DNA of 38,146 nucleotides, from contig CAMDBF010000007.1 in assembly GCA_945889175.1 (NCBI GenBank), positions 1-38,146 of the forward strand. The letters are read 5' to 3'. Source of the DNA: Rickettsia typhi (GTDB lineage: Bacteria; Pseudomonadota; Alphaproteobacteria; Rickettsiales; Deianiraeaceae). A program made the translations under genes and the position numbers. How positions within the stretch are numbered: position 1 is the stretch's first letter; the number at the start of each line of letters is the position of its first letter. The notes under the pieces were generated by a model. That model was not told the origin of the DNA. It saw only the letters and a program-made list of their open reading frames with translations, and searched no databases. Shown in pieces: positions 19,156-28,829 of this stretch.

Positions 19156-21723
19156 TTAATTTGATGTAAGATTTTTAATAACATACTGCATTATTCCGCC
19201 AAGATTTAGATATTCTATCTCTCTTTGAGTATTAACCGCAGCAATAATTTTACAAATCACTTTGCCATTGGATTTTAAGTTAAAAGTTGATTTTGGCTGT
19301 AAAGATTCAATTTCCAAAATTTCAAAAACCTCATCACCTTTAATATTAAGTTTTGTTGCATTAAAACCATCTTCAAACACAAAAGGAACAACCCCCATGC
19401 CTATGAGGTTTGATCTGTGAATTCTTTCAAAACTTTCGCATATTACAGCTTTTACGCCAAGTAGCATCGTGCCCTTTGCCGCCCAGTCTCGTGATGATCC
19501 TGTGCCGTATTCTTTGCCGCCAAAAACAATTAGTGGAGTGTTTTTGGCTTGCCACTTTATTGCAACATCGTAGACGGATTTAACTTCACCAGTTTCAATA
19601 TCCTTTGAGTATCCACCCTCCTTGCCATCTGCCATTTTGTTTTTAATTCTTATGTTTGCAAAGGTACCGCGCATCATAACACTGTGGCTACCTCTTCTTG
19701 CTCCGTAGGAGTTAAAATCTTTCTTTTCAATACCAAGGGATTTTAAATATTCACCAGCAGGTGAGTTTAAAGCTATGTCCCCAGCAGGCGAAATGTGGTC
19801 AGTTGTAACACTATCGCCAAGTATTAGAAGCGCCCTAGCATTTTGTATCGACTTTAAGCCAGATGAATTAGAATTAAAATAAGGCGGATTTTCGATGTAT
19901 CCCATTGATTTTTTCCACTCATAGACATCACTTTTTGGAGTTTTTATAGCTTGCCATTCAGGGGTGCCATCATAAACACTCTTGTATCTGTCAATAAACA
20001 TTTGCCTTGAAAGAGCCTGATTCATAACACTCTCAACCTCTTCGTTACTAGGCCAGATGTCTTTAAGATAAACGCCGTTTGCTATAGGCTCGTTGTTTAA
20101 ATCAATATTTATAGTACCAGCAAGTGCGTAAGCTACAACCAAAGGGGGCGATGCTAAATAGTTTGCTTTAACAAGGGGGTGGACTCTGCCTTCAAAGTTT
20201 CGGTTACCAGATAAAACTGAGGCAAGGCTTAAATTTTTATCTTTAATGGTTTTTTCTATTTCGGGCTTTAATGGTCCTGAGTTGCCAATGCAGGTTGTAC
20301 AGCCAAAACCAACAATGTTAAAGCCAAGCTTATCTAAATATTGTTGCAGGTTTGCTTTTAATAAGTAGTCTTCAACAACTCTAGAACCGGGTGCCAAGGA
20401 TGTTTTAACAAAAGGCTTGACTGTCAAACCCTTTTCAACAGCTTTTTTTGCAACCAAGCCAGCAGCAATTAAAACCGATGGATTTGATGTGTTAGTGCAG
20501 GATGTAATAGCTGCAATAGCAACTGAGCCGTGATTTAATTCATCCTTGTTAAAACTAGAAGATTGGTAATATTCTTTAACTTCAGGAAAGCCTTCAAACA
20601 TTGAGTCCCTAACCTTTGACAGAACAACCTTGTCCTGAGGTCTTTTTGGTCCCGCAAGACTAGGCTCAACGCTTGACAGGTCAAGCTCAAGAGTATCGGT
20701 AAAGACTGTGTCCTCCCTTACTCCCCAAACACCTTGCTCTTTAGCGTAGTAGGATATAAGCTCTATTTGCTCTTCGCTTCTTCCTGTTAGTTTTAAATAA
20801 TCGATGGTTTTTTCATCAATGCAAAAAATGCCACATGTTGCACCGTATTCTGGAGCCATGTTTGCAATGGTAGCTCTGTTTGCAAGAGAGAGATTGATAA
20901 CTCCTTGACCGTAAAATTCAACAAACTTATCAACAACGCCTTTTTTTCTTAACATTTGAGTTATAGTTAAAACAAGGTCAGTTGCGGTAATGCCCTCCTT
21001 TAGACTACCAGTCAACTTAACGCCTACAACCTCTGGTACAAGCATGGATATTGATTCACCAAGCATTACACTTTCAGCCTCTATGCCACCAACGCCCCAG
21101 CCTAAAACACCAAGACCGTTGACCATTGTTGTATGGGAGTCGGTACCTACACAGGTGTCAAAATAGACTTCGTTTTTATCGTTTGTCCACACTACTTTTG
21201 CAATGTTTTCAATGTTCACTTGATGACAAATACCAACCCCCGGTGGTACAACGCTAAAATCTTTAAAGCTGTTTTGTCCCCATTTTAAAAACTCGTATCT
21301 TTCAAGATTTCTTTGCATTTCAAGTTTAATGTTTTCTTCAAGACTTGTTTTGCTAGCATAACTATCCACCTGTACTGAGTGGTCAATTACAAGGTGGGTT
21401 GGAACAAGTGGGTTAATTTTTTTAACATCGCCCCCCCTTTTTTTAACTGCATCACGCATTGCAGCTAGGTCAACAACGGCAGGCACGCCGGTAAAATCCT
21501 GCATTAAAACCCTTGCTGGCTTGTAGTTTATTTCAAGATTTACCTTACCTTTGGACTCAAGCCAAGTAAGGATTGGGCTTGTATCCTCGCCGTTTCGCAA
21601 GAGGTTTTCAAGTAATATTTTAATTGAAAATGGCAAGGTGTTAAATCTTGCATCCTTGTTAATCTTTGCATAGCTGTATTTGTTGCCTTTAAGGCTAAAA
21701 GTTTGTAAGGTCATATCCATCAC
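19156..21723 (-). CDS. acnA: Aconitate hydratase
   Basis: '[14 protein letters not shown]', '[27 protein letters not shown]', '[29 protein letters not shown]', '[28 protein letters not shown]'. Confidence 0.97.
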   Translation of the reverse strand: MMDMTLQTFSLKGNKYSYAKINKDARFNTLPFSIKILLENLLRNGEDTSPILTWLESKGKVNLEINYKPARVLMQDFTGVPAVVDLAAMRDAVKKRGGDVKKINPLVPTHLVIDHSVQVDSYASKTSLEENIKLEMQRNLERYEFLKWGQNSFKDFSVVPPGVGICHQVNIENIAKVVWTNDKNEVYFDTCVGTDSHTTMVNGLGVLGWGVGGIEAESVMLGESISMLVPEVVGVKLTGSLKEGITATDLVLTITQMLRKKGVVDKFVEFYGQGVINLSLANRATIANMAPEYGATCGIFCIDEKTIDYLKLTGRSEEQIELISYYAKEQGVWGVREDTVFTDTLELDLSSVEPSLAGPKRPQDKVVLSKVRDSMFEGFPEVKEYYQSSSFNKDELNHGSVAIAAITSCTNTSNPSVLIAAGLVAKKAVEKGLTVKPFVKTSLAPGSRVVEDYLLKANLQQYLDKLGFNIVGFGCTTCIGNSGPLKPEIEKTIKDKNLSLASVLSGNRNFEGRVHPLVKANYLASPPLVVAYALAGTINIDLNNEPIANGVYLKDIWPSNEEVESVMNQALSRQMFIDRYKSVYDGTPEWQAIKTPKSDVYEWKKSMGYIENPPYFNSNSSGLKSIQNARALLILGDSVTTDHISPAGDIALNSPAGEYLKSLGIEKKDFNSYGARRGSHSVMMRGTFANIRIKNKMADGKEGGYSKDIETGEVKSVYDVAIKWQAKNTPLIVFGGKEYGTGSSRDWAAKGTMLLGVKAVICESFERIHRSNLIGMGVVPFVFEDGFNATKLNIKGDEVFEILEIESLQPKSTFNLKSNGKVICKIIAAVNTQREIEYLNLGGIMQYVIKNLTSN

Positions 21724-21793
21724 TCAACAATAAAATAAATTTATATTAATTTAATATATTCTAAGGTATTTTAATTTTTATGTCTAGTGTTAA

Positions 21794-23278
21794 TTATTTT
21801 TTTACAACCTCTCTAACACTTGATGTAAATTTACCATCTTTTAAACTAATTACAACATTGTCACCTGTTTTAATCTGATTAATGCTTGTAATTAAATATC
21901 CTTTTGAATCGCTTATAACCATGTGTAATTGAAGCCTTTTATTTGTAAGTTCAATTTTTTCGCAAAGCTTGTCAAGATTGGACTGCAAGGATTTAAGAAG
22001 CGATTGGGTTTTTGCAAATTGATGATGTTTTTGGATTGAAAAATTTTTAATCATAAAGTTTAGCTTTGCCGTCAAAACTCTGTAAGTAACTTGATAATAA
22101 AGCTCTAGCTTTAATTCTAAATCATTAATTTTTGCATTTGTAATTTTTAATACTAAAAGCTTTAAACGATAAGCATTAATTTGCTCTTTAATACTTTTTG
22201 CAATGAAGGTAAATCTTTGATTTATTTGATTTTGAAGTTCTTTATTTTTATAATAAAAAGTTTTTTCGATGGAATTGTAAATTGTTTTTAGCCTCTCTGT
22301 TTTTTGCTTAATCGCATTTGTTGCACAAAACAAGGACTTTGAGTTAAAACGCTCAATGCTTTGACGGATATTTGCGGAGTCTGGAGTTGCAGCCTCGGCA
22401 GCAGCTGTTGGTGTAACGGCATGTAGGCTTGCTGCTAAATCAAGAAGGGTAAAGTCTGTGCCGTGCCCTATTGCCGAAATTACTCCGCAGTTAAGCGATG
22501 CAAATTTTGCGGTAGTAACAACAAGCTCTTCATCATTGAATGTAAATAAATCTTCAAAACTACCACCGCCTCTTGCAATTATAATTGTTTGACGAGCATT
22601 TTGAGAGTCGTCTGTTATTTGTTTGGCAAAAAAATTTAAAGCTTTAATGACCGACGCAGGACTAGTAGGTCCCTGCATGATAGCGGGATGAACGATAACT
22701 TTAACCGCTGCAAACCTTTGGTTAATTCTGTTTAAAATGTCTTCTATAACTGCACCAGTTGGTGATGTAATGATGCCTATAACTTTTGGATATTTTACAA
22801 TTGGTATTTTAATGGATTTATCAAATATGCCAAGAGCTTCAAGCTTTTTGCGTCTAGCTTCAAGAAGTTTTATCATTTCGCCAATTCCGCTTGCCTCTAT
22901 GTGGTGTGCTATAATATTGTATTTTGATGATTTTGGATATGAGCTAACTTTTCCGCTTGCAATTACTTCAAGCCCGTTTTCAATGCTTGCCTTTATTCTT
23001 GCAAGGCTTGTCTTCCAAACTATTACATTGATAAAGCCATCGTTATCCTTAAGCGAGAAGTAGTAATGTCCTGATGAATGCTTGGTAAGGCTACAAATTT
23101 CGCCCTTAACCTTTATGTTAGCAAAGTTTGATTCAAGACTATCCTGTATTACGCCGCTAAGCTGGCCTACAGTGTAAATGTTTTGATTTGTTGTCACTTG
23201 TGGAATACTATCTTCTTTTTGCTTTATTGTTGAATCGAAAAATAAAGAGTCTTCTTGAGTTTGAGTTTTTTTAGACAT
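21794..23278 (-). CDS. xseA: Exodeoxyribonuclease VII large subunit
   Basis: 'YTVGQLSGVIQDSLESNFANIKVKGEI', 'GVITSPTGAVIEDILNRINQR', 'IARGGGSFEDLFTFNDEELV', 'VISAIGHGTDFTLLDLAASLHAVTPTAAAE'. Confidence 0.95.
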   Translation of the reverse strand: MSKKTQTQEDSLFFDSTIKQKEDSIPQVTTNQNIYTVGQLSGVIQDSLESNFANIKVKGEICSLTKHSSGHYYFSLKDNDGFINVIVWKTSLARIKASIENGLEVIASGKVSSYPKSSKYNIIAHHIEASGIGEMIKLLEARRKKLEALGIFDKSIKIPIVKYPKVIGIITSPTGAVIEDILNRINQRFAAVKVIVHPAIMQGPTSPASVIKALNFFAKQITDDSQNARQTIIIARGGGSFEDLFTFNDEELVVTTAKFASLNCGVISAIGHGTDFTLLDLAASLHAVTPTAAAEAATPDSANIRQSIERFNSKSLFCATNAIKQKTERLKTIYNSIEKTFYYKNKELQNQINQRFTFIAKSIKEQINAYRLKLLVLKITNAKINDLELKLELYYQVTYRVLTAKLNFMIKNFSIQKHHQFAKTQSLLKSLQSNLDKLCEKIELTNKRLQLHMVISDSKGYLITSINQIKTGDNVVISLKDGKFTSSVREVVKK

Positions 23279-23281
23279 TGT

Positions 23282-23515
23282 CTAAATTAAAGTTAATTCA
23301 CAGGATTGTAAAATATGCTTGGAAACGACAAATACTCCTATATCCTGTTCTTTAGAATCGGTCATCAGTATTTTGTAACTGCCGCCAAGAAGTGTCCTTG
23401 ATATGATTTTTATTGTAAAATTTTGATCGGCGGTGTATTTGAAAAAAAAAGACGCAACCAAAGAATTGCTAGTATTTGTTACTTTATATTGATGATTGAT
23501 TTTTAATGACTTCAT
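23282..23515 (-). CDS. Small hypothetical protein (77 aa)
   Basis: ORF fits neatly between xseA and the outer membrane protein gene on the same strand; no family recognised. Confidence 0.45.
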   Translation of the reverse strand: MKSLKINHQYKVTNTSNSLVASFFFKYTADQNFTIKIISRTLLGGSYKILMTDSKEQDIGVFVVSKHILQSCELTLI

Positions 23516-23524
23516 TGAAAAAAT

Positions 23525-24178
23525 CTACCAAAATAAATATGTAAAGCCAAGACTTGAAATTACCGGAGTTGATTTTGCTAAGGGATGTTTTTTTGTCATG
23601 ACTTCAACAGTTGCGGTTGCAGCAAATGTATTTAAAAACAAAAATCTTAAACCGGCAGTAATTTTTGGACTTGTTTGGTTAAGCTTTACCCCAGTGTTTG
23701 TATCTTTGTATGATAGGGTTGTCATTCCACCTCCAATTACTGTTTCAAGCCCGTTACCTAAAAGTCTTATTATTGGTAGGTTTAAATGCAGGGAAACTCC
23801 GTAATTTTGAACATCGTAATTTGATTTAAGAGCACCATCAACTTTAAACTGAGATAATGCATCTGATATATTTGATTGATATTTTGAAACTCTAAAGTTT
23901 GAATAATCAGCCTCAAGGCTTACAAGGTTAATAACTCTTATTCCAGCTGCTAATTTTGTGTTGGTTGGGTACTTTGTAATTTCCCTTGTATTGCCATCCG
24001 AATAATCGGATAGCGAAACAGTAGCATAAGGCTTTACAAATAAGCCAACAACATTTGTAACCAAGGCAAAAGAGTTTTGCCAGCAAGCAAAAAATGTAAT
24101 AAAGCTAATTATAAAAAGCTTGTTAAGACCAATTTTTTTGCTACTTCTGCGATGGTATCTTGATTTTTTAAACAGCAT
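23525..24178 (-). CDS. Small outer-membrane beta-barrel protein
   Basis: Hydrophobic signal 'LFIISFITFFACWQNSFA', alternating beta-strand pattern, C-terminal aromatic '...LGFTYLFW'. Confidence 0.6.
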   Translation of the reverse strand: MLFKKSRYHRRSSKKIGLNKLFIISFITFFACWQNSFALVTNVVGLFVKPYATVSLSDYSDGNTREITKYPTNTKLAAGIRVINLVSLEADYSNFRVSKYQSNISDALSQFKVDGALKSNYDVQNYGVSLHLNLPIIRLLGNGLETVIGGGMTTLSYKDTNTGVKLNQTSPKITAGLRFLFLNTFAATATVEVMTKKHPLAKSTPVISSLGFTYLFW

Positions 24179-24199
24179 ATAATTAATTATATAAATTTT

Positions 24200-24475
24200 T
24201 TACGAAACAACAAGCTTTGTCACAAAAAATCCATTTTGAGAATCTGGATTATTGCTTAATAAGGCAATTTTATCACTAGCTATTATATCAAAATCATTAG
24301 ACCTATACTCAAGTTTTGTAGGCTTTGTAACATGAAACATTGGCTTTGCAGATGATACATCAAGCGATTTAACTAAAGAGACCCAGTCAACAACTTTTTT
24401 AACTGATTCCTCAAAGTTTGCAAGCTCGGATTTTGCAATGGTAATTTTTGCTATTTTTGCAACATTTTGAATCAT
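24200..24475 (-). CDS. gatC: Asp-tRNA(Asn)/Glu-tRNA(Gln) amidotransferase subunit C
   Basis: 'VAKIAKITIAKSELANFEESVKKVVDWVSLVKSLDVSSAKPMFHV' matches the GatC pattern; size 91 aa. Confidence 0.8.
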   Translation of the reverse strand: MIQNVAKIAKITIAKSELANFEESVKKVVDWVSLVKSLDVSSAKPMFHVTKPTKLEYRSNDFDIIASDKIALLSNNPDSQNGFFVTKLVVS

Positions 24476-24512
24476 GTTTTAACACCCGATAATTTTGTTT
24501 GCTATATTTTAA

Positions 24513-24588
24513 GTGGGCAACCTGCTTACAATACTTTGGTTGCTGCGTTTCCGCTCTGGCCGTTTAAGCATATAAAGCACCTGCCCAC
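24513..24588 (-). ncRNA. ffs: Small bacterial signal recognition particle RNA (4.5S-like)
   Basis: Minus strand reads GUGGGCAGGUGCUUUAUAUGCUUAAACGGCCAGAGCGGAAACGCAGCAACCAAAGUAUUGUAAGCAGGUUGCCCAC. Termini pair (GUGGGCA/UGCCCAC). The apex 'CCAGA-GCG-GAAA-CGC-AGCAACC' matches SRP domain IV (E. coli 'UCAGG-UCC-GGAA-GGA-AGCAGCC') with a GNRA loop and the conserved CAG/AGCA internal loop. Confidence 0.88.
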
Positions 24589-24626
24589 GAAATATCTATA
24601 ACACAAAAAACTTATTGCAAGCAATT
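24589..24626 (-). promoter_or_regulatory. Candidate promoter for the SRP RNA
   Basis: Minus strand: TTGCTT - 18 nt - TATAGA, then ~6 nt to the GUGGGCA 5' end. Motif reading only. Confidence 0.35.
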
Positions 24627-24839
24627 TTTTGCAATTTGTTGAAAGTTTGTTGCAGTAAAAAGTTATTTAAGTTGAGAGTTTGTAATGAGCTAATTGAAGA
24701 TAAAAGTAATAGTTCTATTTTTTTATCGATTTTGATTTATAACCACCATTTGTTAAATTTATCTTGCAAGTAACAAAGAGTGAATTTAGATATTTTTAAC
24801 TATCTTAATTAAATCAAAAGATTTTATCTTAAAATTATT

Positions 24840-25679
24840 ATGCAAAATGCAAACATTGACGATTCATCAGTGCATTTACAAAGCTACCCAGACTTAAAAT
24901 ACGAGCCTAATCTTGAAATCATTGCAAAAATGGATTCCGCAAGAGAGCTTTGCAGCCTTGTGTTGTCTTTAAGAAAACAGCATAACTTAAGAACAAGGCT
25001 CCCCCTTGAATATATTAAAGTTTTTGGCTATGAGCTTGGATACTTTGATAACTTTAAGGACATCATTGAAAGCGAGCTTAATGTAAAGCAATTAATTTAT
25101 GTCAACTCAAAGGATGTTAAGCTTAAAACTAGTATAAAGTTAAATTTTAAAAGCATTGGAGTAAAGTTTGGTAGTAAAGTTTCGCAAATTACGGCGGCTG
25201 CAAAGCAGAACATCTTTACCCATCTTGAGGATGGTATTGTTGAAGTTGCAGGTGAAAAGTTAAACCAAGAAGACTTTACTATAATTAACGGACTTGAGGA
25301 TGGTTATGTTGACAAAACAAATGAGGACTGGACTGGCTTTACCGACCCAGTTGACAAGGGTTTTAAAGTTGTTATTTTAAAAATTACATCAAACCCAGAG
25401 CTTGAAAAAGAGGCTATAGCAAGGGACTTTGTAAGAGCCGTGCAGAATGCCCGTAAGTCTTTAAACTTAGATATTACCGCTAAAATTAGCATAGAATACT
25501 CTGTTATAGCAAGTGATACAACCTTTTTGCAAGATGCAATTCAAACTTACTGCAATTATATTAAAGACCAAACTATAGCTCAAAGCCTTGATATTAAGCT
25601 GGAAGATGTTGCAAAAGATAATATTTTTACCCTTGATATTGAAGATGCAAAGATATCTTTTTGCATTAAACAAATTTAA
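24840..25679 (+). CDS. Free-standing C-terminal domain of a type-2 isoleucyl-tRNA synthetase (end of anticodon-binding domain plus DUF5915-like region)
   Basis: 'SVHLQSYPDLKYEPNLEIIAKMDSARELCSLVLSLRKQHNLRTRLPLEYI', 'ELNVKQLIYVNS', 'EKEAIARDFVRAVQNARKSLNLDITAKISIEY' match IleRS C-terminus. No HIGH/KMSKS part; in-frame stop (taa at 24810-24812) just upstream. Confidence 0.78.
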   Translation: MQNANIDDSSVHLQSYPDLKYEPNLEIIAKMDSARELCSLVLSLRKQHNLRTRLPLEYIKVFGYELGYFDNFKDIIESELNVKQLIYVNSKDVKLKTSIKLNFKSIGVKFGSKVSQITAAAKQNIFTHLEDGIVEVAGEKLNQEDFTIINGLEDGYVDKTNEDWTGFTDPVDKGFKVVILKITSNPELEKEAIARDFVRAVQNARKSLNLDITAKISIEYSVIASDTTFLQDAIQTYCNYIKDQTIAQSLDIKLEDVAKDNIFTLDIEDAKISFCIKQI

Positions 25680-25685
25680 TTTTTT

Positions 25686-28600
25686 ATGATATATAGATTT
25701 TTTGCAAAACATAAGTTTAATGTTGTTGCCGTATTTATTTTACTCTTTTTATTTGGCTTGCATTTAGCTTTAAATATTAAAATTGATGCCATACCCGACA
25801 TTACAAATACTCAGGTTATTATCAACACTAAAACCGGCGGGCTTGACCCAGAGCAGGTTGAAAGAAGCATAACCTATCAAATTGAAACAGCAATGTTTGG
25901 TATTAAGGGGGTTAAGGATATTAGGTCGATTTCAAAATACGGGCTTTCGCAGGTTATAGTTGTTTTTAACGAAAGCACAAACCTTTACTGGGCAAGGGCT
26001 CAGGTGAGCGAAAAGTTAAGTTCAATACAGGCTAATTTATCTGGTTACACACCCCAGCTTGGTGCAATTACTACTGGGCTTGGCGAAGTTTTACTTTACA
26101 GAGTTTATTTTGAAAAAAATGACAAAAATCAAACCCCAAACACCGAGCAAGATTTAATAAAGCTAAGAACCATTCAGGACTATACAATTGTGCCTTACCT
26201 TAAACAAATACAGGGCGTTGCAGATGTTGATTCTAACGGTGGTTATAAAAAAGAAATACATATAAATATAAACCCCAGTAATCTTACAAAGTACGGGCTA
26301 ACAATTCAGCTTTTGTTAAACAAGCTTCAAACCATTGGTCAAAATTATGGCGGCGGCTATATACAAACAAAAAATATGCAGATGATAGTTCGAACAACAA
26401 GCAACATACTTAGTATTAACGACCTTAAGAATGTAGTTGTTAAGTTAAGTGCCAATGGACACAGAATTAAACTTGGCGACATTGCTAGAGTTAAAGAGGA
26501 GTTTCCACAAAGGATTGGCTCTTTTTTGTTTGAAGGAGAGGAGTCTGTAATGGGAATAGTTATGATGCAAATTGGGGCAAATAGCAAGGATGTTTTGGAG
26601 GCTCTTAACGAGGCAATCAATAGCTTAAAACTTGAGGAAGGGGTAAGGATAGAGCCAATTTATACAAGGCATTTTTTACTTAACAGTACAATCAAAACCG
26701 TATTGAAAAATGTCATTGAGGGTATAGCCTTTGTAATTATCATTTTATTTTTAATTTTAAAAAACATAAGGGCAAGCTTAATTGCTGCTATTGTAATACC
26801 GATTACCGCAGTGATAACAGCAATTTGGATGAGCTATCTTAATATTTCGGCAAATTTAATGAGCCTTGGTGCAGTTGATTTTGGGTTGTTAGTTGATGCA
26901 TCGATTGTAATCATTGAAAATTCAATTCGTAAAATAACCAAGGGGCAAGATTTTAAACAAAGACTGCAAATTGTCTCACAGGCACTACAAGATGTAATAA
27001 AGCCAACCTGCATAGGCATATTTATTATCATTATTGTATATTTGCCAATTTTGGTTTTTGACGGGGCGGAGGGTAAAACCTTTAAACCAATGGCATTAAC
27101 TGTAATATTTGCCCTTGCCTCAAGCCTTTTAACAGCAGTATTTTTAGTACCAATACTCACCGCAGCCTTCGTAAAGCAGGGGCATTCCGAAAGTGTGAAA
27201 ACCTCGGATACCTTTGTTGCAAAATATTACACAATCCTTCTTAATAAGTTTATCACAAGACCTATATTGATTATAGTGCCATCCCTTGTTTTTATGGTAT
27301 TTTGTTTTGTTTTGTTTTTAAGGCTACCTTCGGAGTTCATTCCAAGCTTAAACGAAGGCGATTTTACAATTACATCTGTTAAACCTTTTGACATATCAAT
27401 TAACAAGTCAATTGAGGAACAAAAGCAAATAGAGCAAATTGCTATGGGCTTTAAGGGGGTTGGGCATGTGTTTTCAAGAATCGGATCCTCGGAGTCTGGA
27501 CTTGATCCTATGGGAGTTAATGTTGGGGACATGTATGTTGTTACCGACAAGACTAATGTAAAAAATATAAAACAAAGAAACGAAGCTCTGGCAAGCGATA
27601 TAGTTAAAGCATTACAAGAGCGTTTTATTAGGCATCAATTTACCATCAGTCAACCTGTAAAGATGAAATTTAACGAGATACTTGAGGGAAGTAGGGGGGA
27701 TTTAAACTTAAAAATCTTTGGTAGCGACCTTGATACCCTGTCAGCCCTTACCGATAAAATAAGAGATATTATTTTGCAGACCGAGGGCTCGCTATCAGCC
27801 GAGGCATCGGAGCTTACCGCTTTAACAAAAAACAAGGTTCTTGAGGCCGAAATTTTATACGACAAGCTCTCGCTTTACGACATACCCATATCAGATGTTA
27901 ATCTTAACCTGCAAATGGCAATGAGCGGAATTGAAATTGGTAGATTTTACGAAAATCAAATTCAGTTTCCAATTATCATTCACATGGGCGAGGATATTAA
28001 AAATGACATTAATTATATAAAGCAGATACCTGTTAGTCTTGAGCTTGGGGGGTCTATACCTATATCTGCAGTTGCAAATTTTACCCAAAAGGATAAAGTT
28101 GTTACCATAGCTCGTAACTTTGCAGTTAGATACTCTGCTCTTGGCATTGTTTTAAAAGATGATGTTGATACTGAAGGTTTTGTAAAAATTGTCAATCAAA
28201 AAATTCAAGAACAAATCGACTTACCTCAAGGTTATAACATTGAGTGGAGTGGTAGGTTTAAAAATGCTCAGCATGCAAAGCAAAAATTGCAACTTTTTAT
28301 ACCGCTTTTACTTGTTGTAATCTTTTTTATTTTATATAAAACATTTAACTCTTTTACCTCGGCATTTATTATTTATTTAAGTATACCTCTTGCTTTGTGC
28401 GGTGGGGTTATTGGGCTTGCGGTTACTCACACCCCGCTTAGCATATCTGCCATGATAGGCTTTATTGCCCTTTTTGGCATAGCAGTGCTAAATGGAATAG
28501 TTTTAATAAGCTATGTCATTTACGATTTGTCGAGTTTTTCAACTGCTAACAATCTACCTTTAAAATCTTTAAAGTTTGAAACTGTAAAACATATTACAAT

Positions 28601-28829
28601 GACAACTGCAAAACAAAGATTAAAGCCTATACTTGCAACTGCAAGTGTTGCAATTTTTGGATTTGTGCCTGCAGTATTTAATAATGGGATAGGAGCGGAG
28701 GTTCAATTTCCGCTAGCTGTAGTTGTAATTGGTGGTATAATAAGCTGTACTATTTTAACCCTGTTTTTGTTACCAAGTTTATATTGCTTAGTGAATAATT
28801 TTTTTTGTAAAAAAAATGATAAGCGTTAG
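25686..28829 (+). CDS. CzcA/CusA-type heavy-metal efflux RND permease
   Basis: 'MIYRFFAKHKFNVVAVFILLFLFGLHLALNIKIDAIPDITNTQVIINTKTGGLDPEQVERSITYQIETAMFGI'; TM4 'DFGLLVDASIVIIENSIRK'; 'GDFTITSVKPFDISI'; 12-TM architecture; 1047 aa. Confidence 0.92.
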   Translation: MIYRFFAKHKFNVVAVFILLFLFGLHLALNIKIDAIPDITNTQVIINTKTGGLDPEQVERSITYQIETAMFGIKGVKDIRSISKYGLSQVIVVFNESTNLYWARAQVSEKLSSIQANLSGYTPQLGAITTGLGEVLLYRVYFEKNDKNQTPNTEQDLIKLRTIQDYTIVPYLKQIQGVADVDSNGGYKKEIHININPSNLTKYGLTIQLLLNKLQTIGQNYGGGYIQTKNMQMIVRTTSNILSINDLKNVVVKLSANGHRIKLGDIARVKEEFPQRIGSFLFEGEESVMGIVMMQIGANSKDVLEALNEAINSLKLEEGVRIEPIYTRHFLLNSTIKTVLKNVIEGIAFVIIILFLILKNIRASLIAAIVIPITAVITAIWMSYLNISANLMSLGAVDFGLLVDASIVIIENSIRKITKGQDFKQRLQIVSQALQDVIKPTCIGIFIIIIVYLPILVFDGAEGKTFKPMALTVIFALASSLLTAVFLVPILTAAFVKQGHSESVKTSDTFVAKYYTILLNKFITRPILIIVPSLVFMVFCFVLFLRLPSEFIPSLNEGDFTITSVKPFDISINKSIEEQKQIEQIAMGFKGVGHVFSRIGSSESGLDPMGVNVGDMYVVTDKTNVKNIKQRNEALASDIVKALQERFIRHQFTISQPVKMKFNEILEGSRGDLNLKIFGSDLDTLSALTDKIRDIILQTEGSLSAEASELTALTKNKVLEAEILYDKLSLYDIPISDVNLNLQMAMSGIEIGRFYENQIQFPIIIHMGEDIKNDINYIKQIPVSLELGGSIPISAVANFTQKDKVVTIARNFAVRYSALGIVLKDDVDTEGFVKIVNQKIQEQIDLPQGYNIEWSGRFKNAQHAKQKLQLFIPLLLVVIFFILYKTFNSFTSAFIIYLSIPLALCGGVIGLAVTHTPLSISAMIGFIALFGIAVLNGIVLISYVIYDLSSFSTANNLPLKSLKFETVKHITMTTAKQRLKPILATASVAIFGFVPAVFNNGIGAEVQFPLAVVVIGGIISCTILTLFLLPSLYCLVNNFFCKKNDKR

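Noticed and set aside
22737-23063. 108-aa plus-strand ORF opposite xseA
   Set aside because: Antisense to conserved xseA sequence; no family match.
23496-23804. 102-aa plus-strand ORF opposite the outer-membrane protein
   Set aside because: The minus-strand frame has a signal peptide and barrel pattern; the plus frame has neither.
24600-24700. Repeated TTGCAA/TTGC motifs upstream of the SRP RNA as an operator array
   Set aside because: Irregular spacing and AT-rich background; too weak to support a regulatory claim.
26834-27160. 108-aa and similar minus-strand ORFs opposite the RND permease (26357-28195)
   Set aside because: All lie antisense to a strongly conserved transporter; no independent coding evidence.
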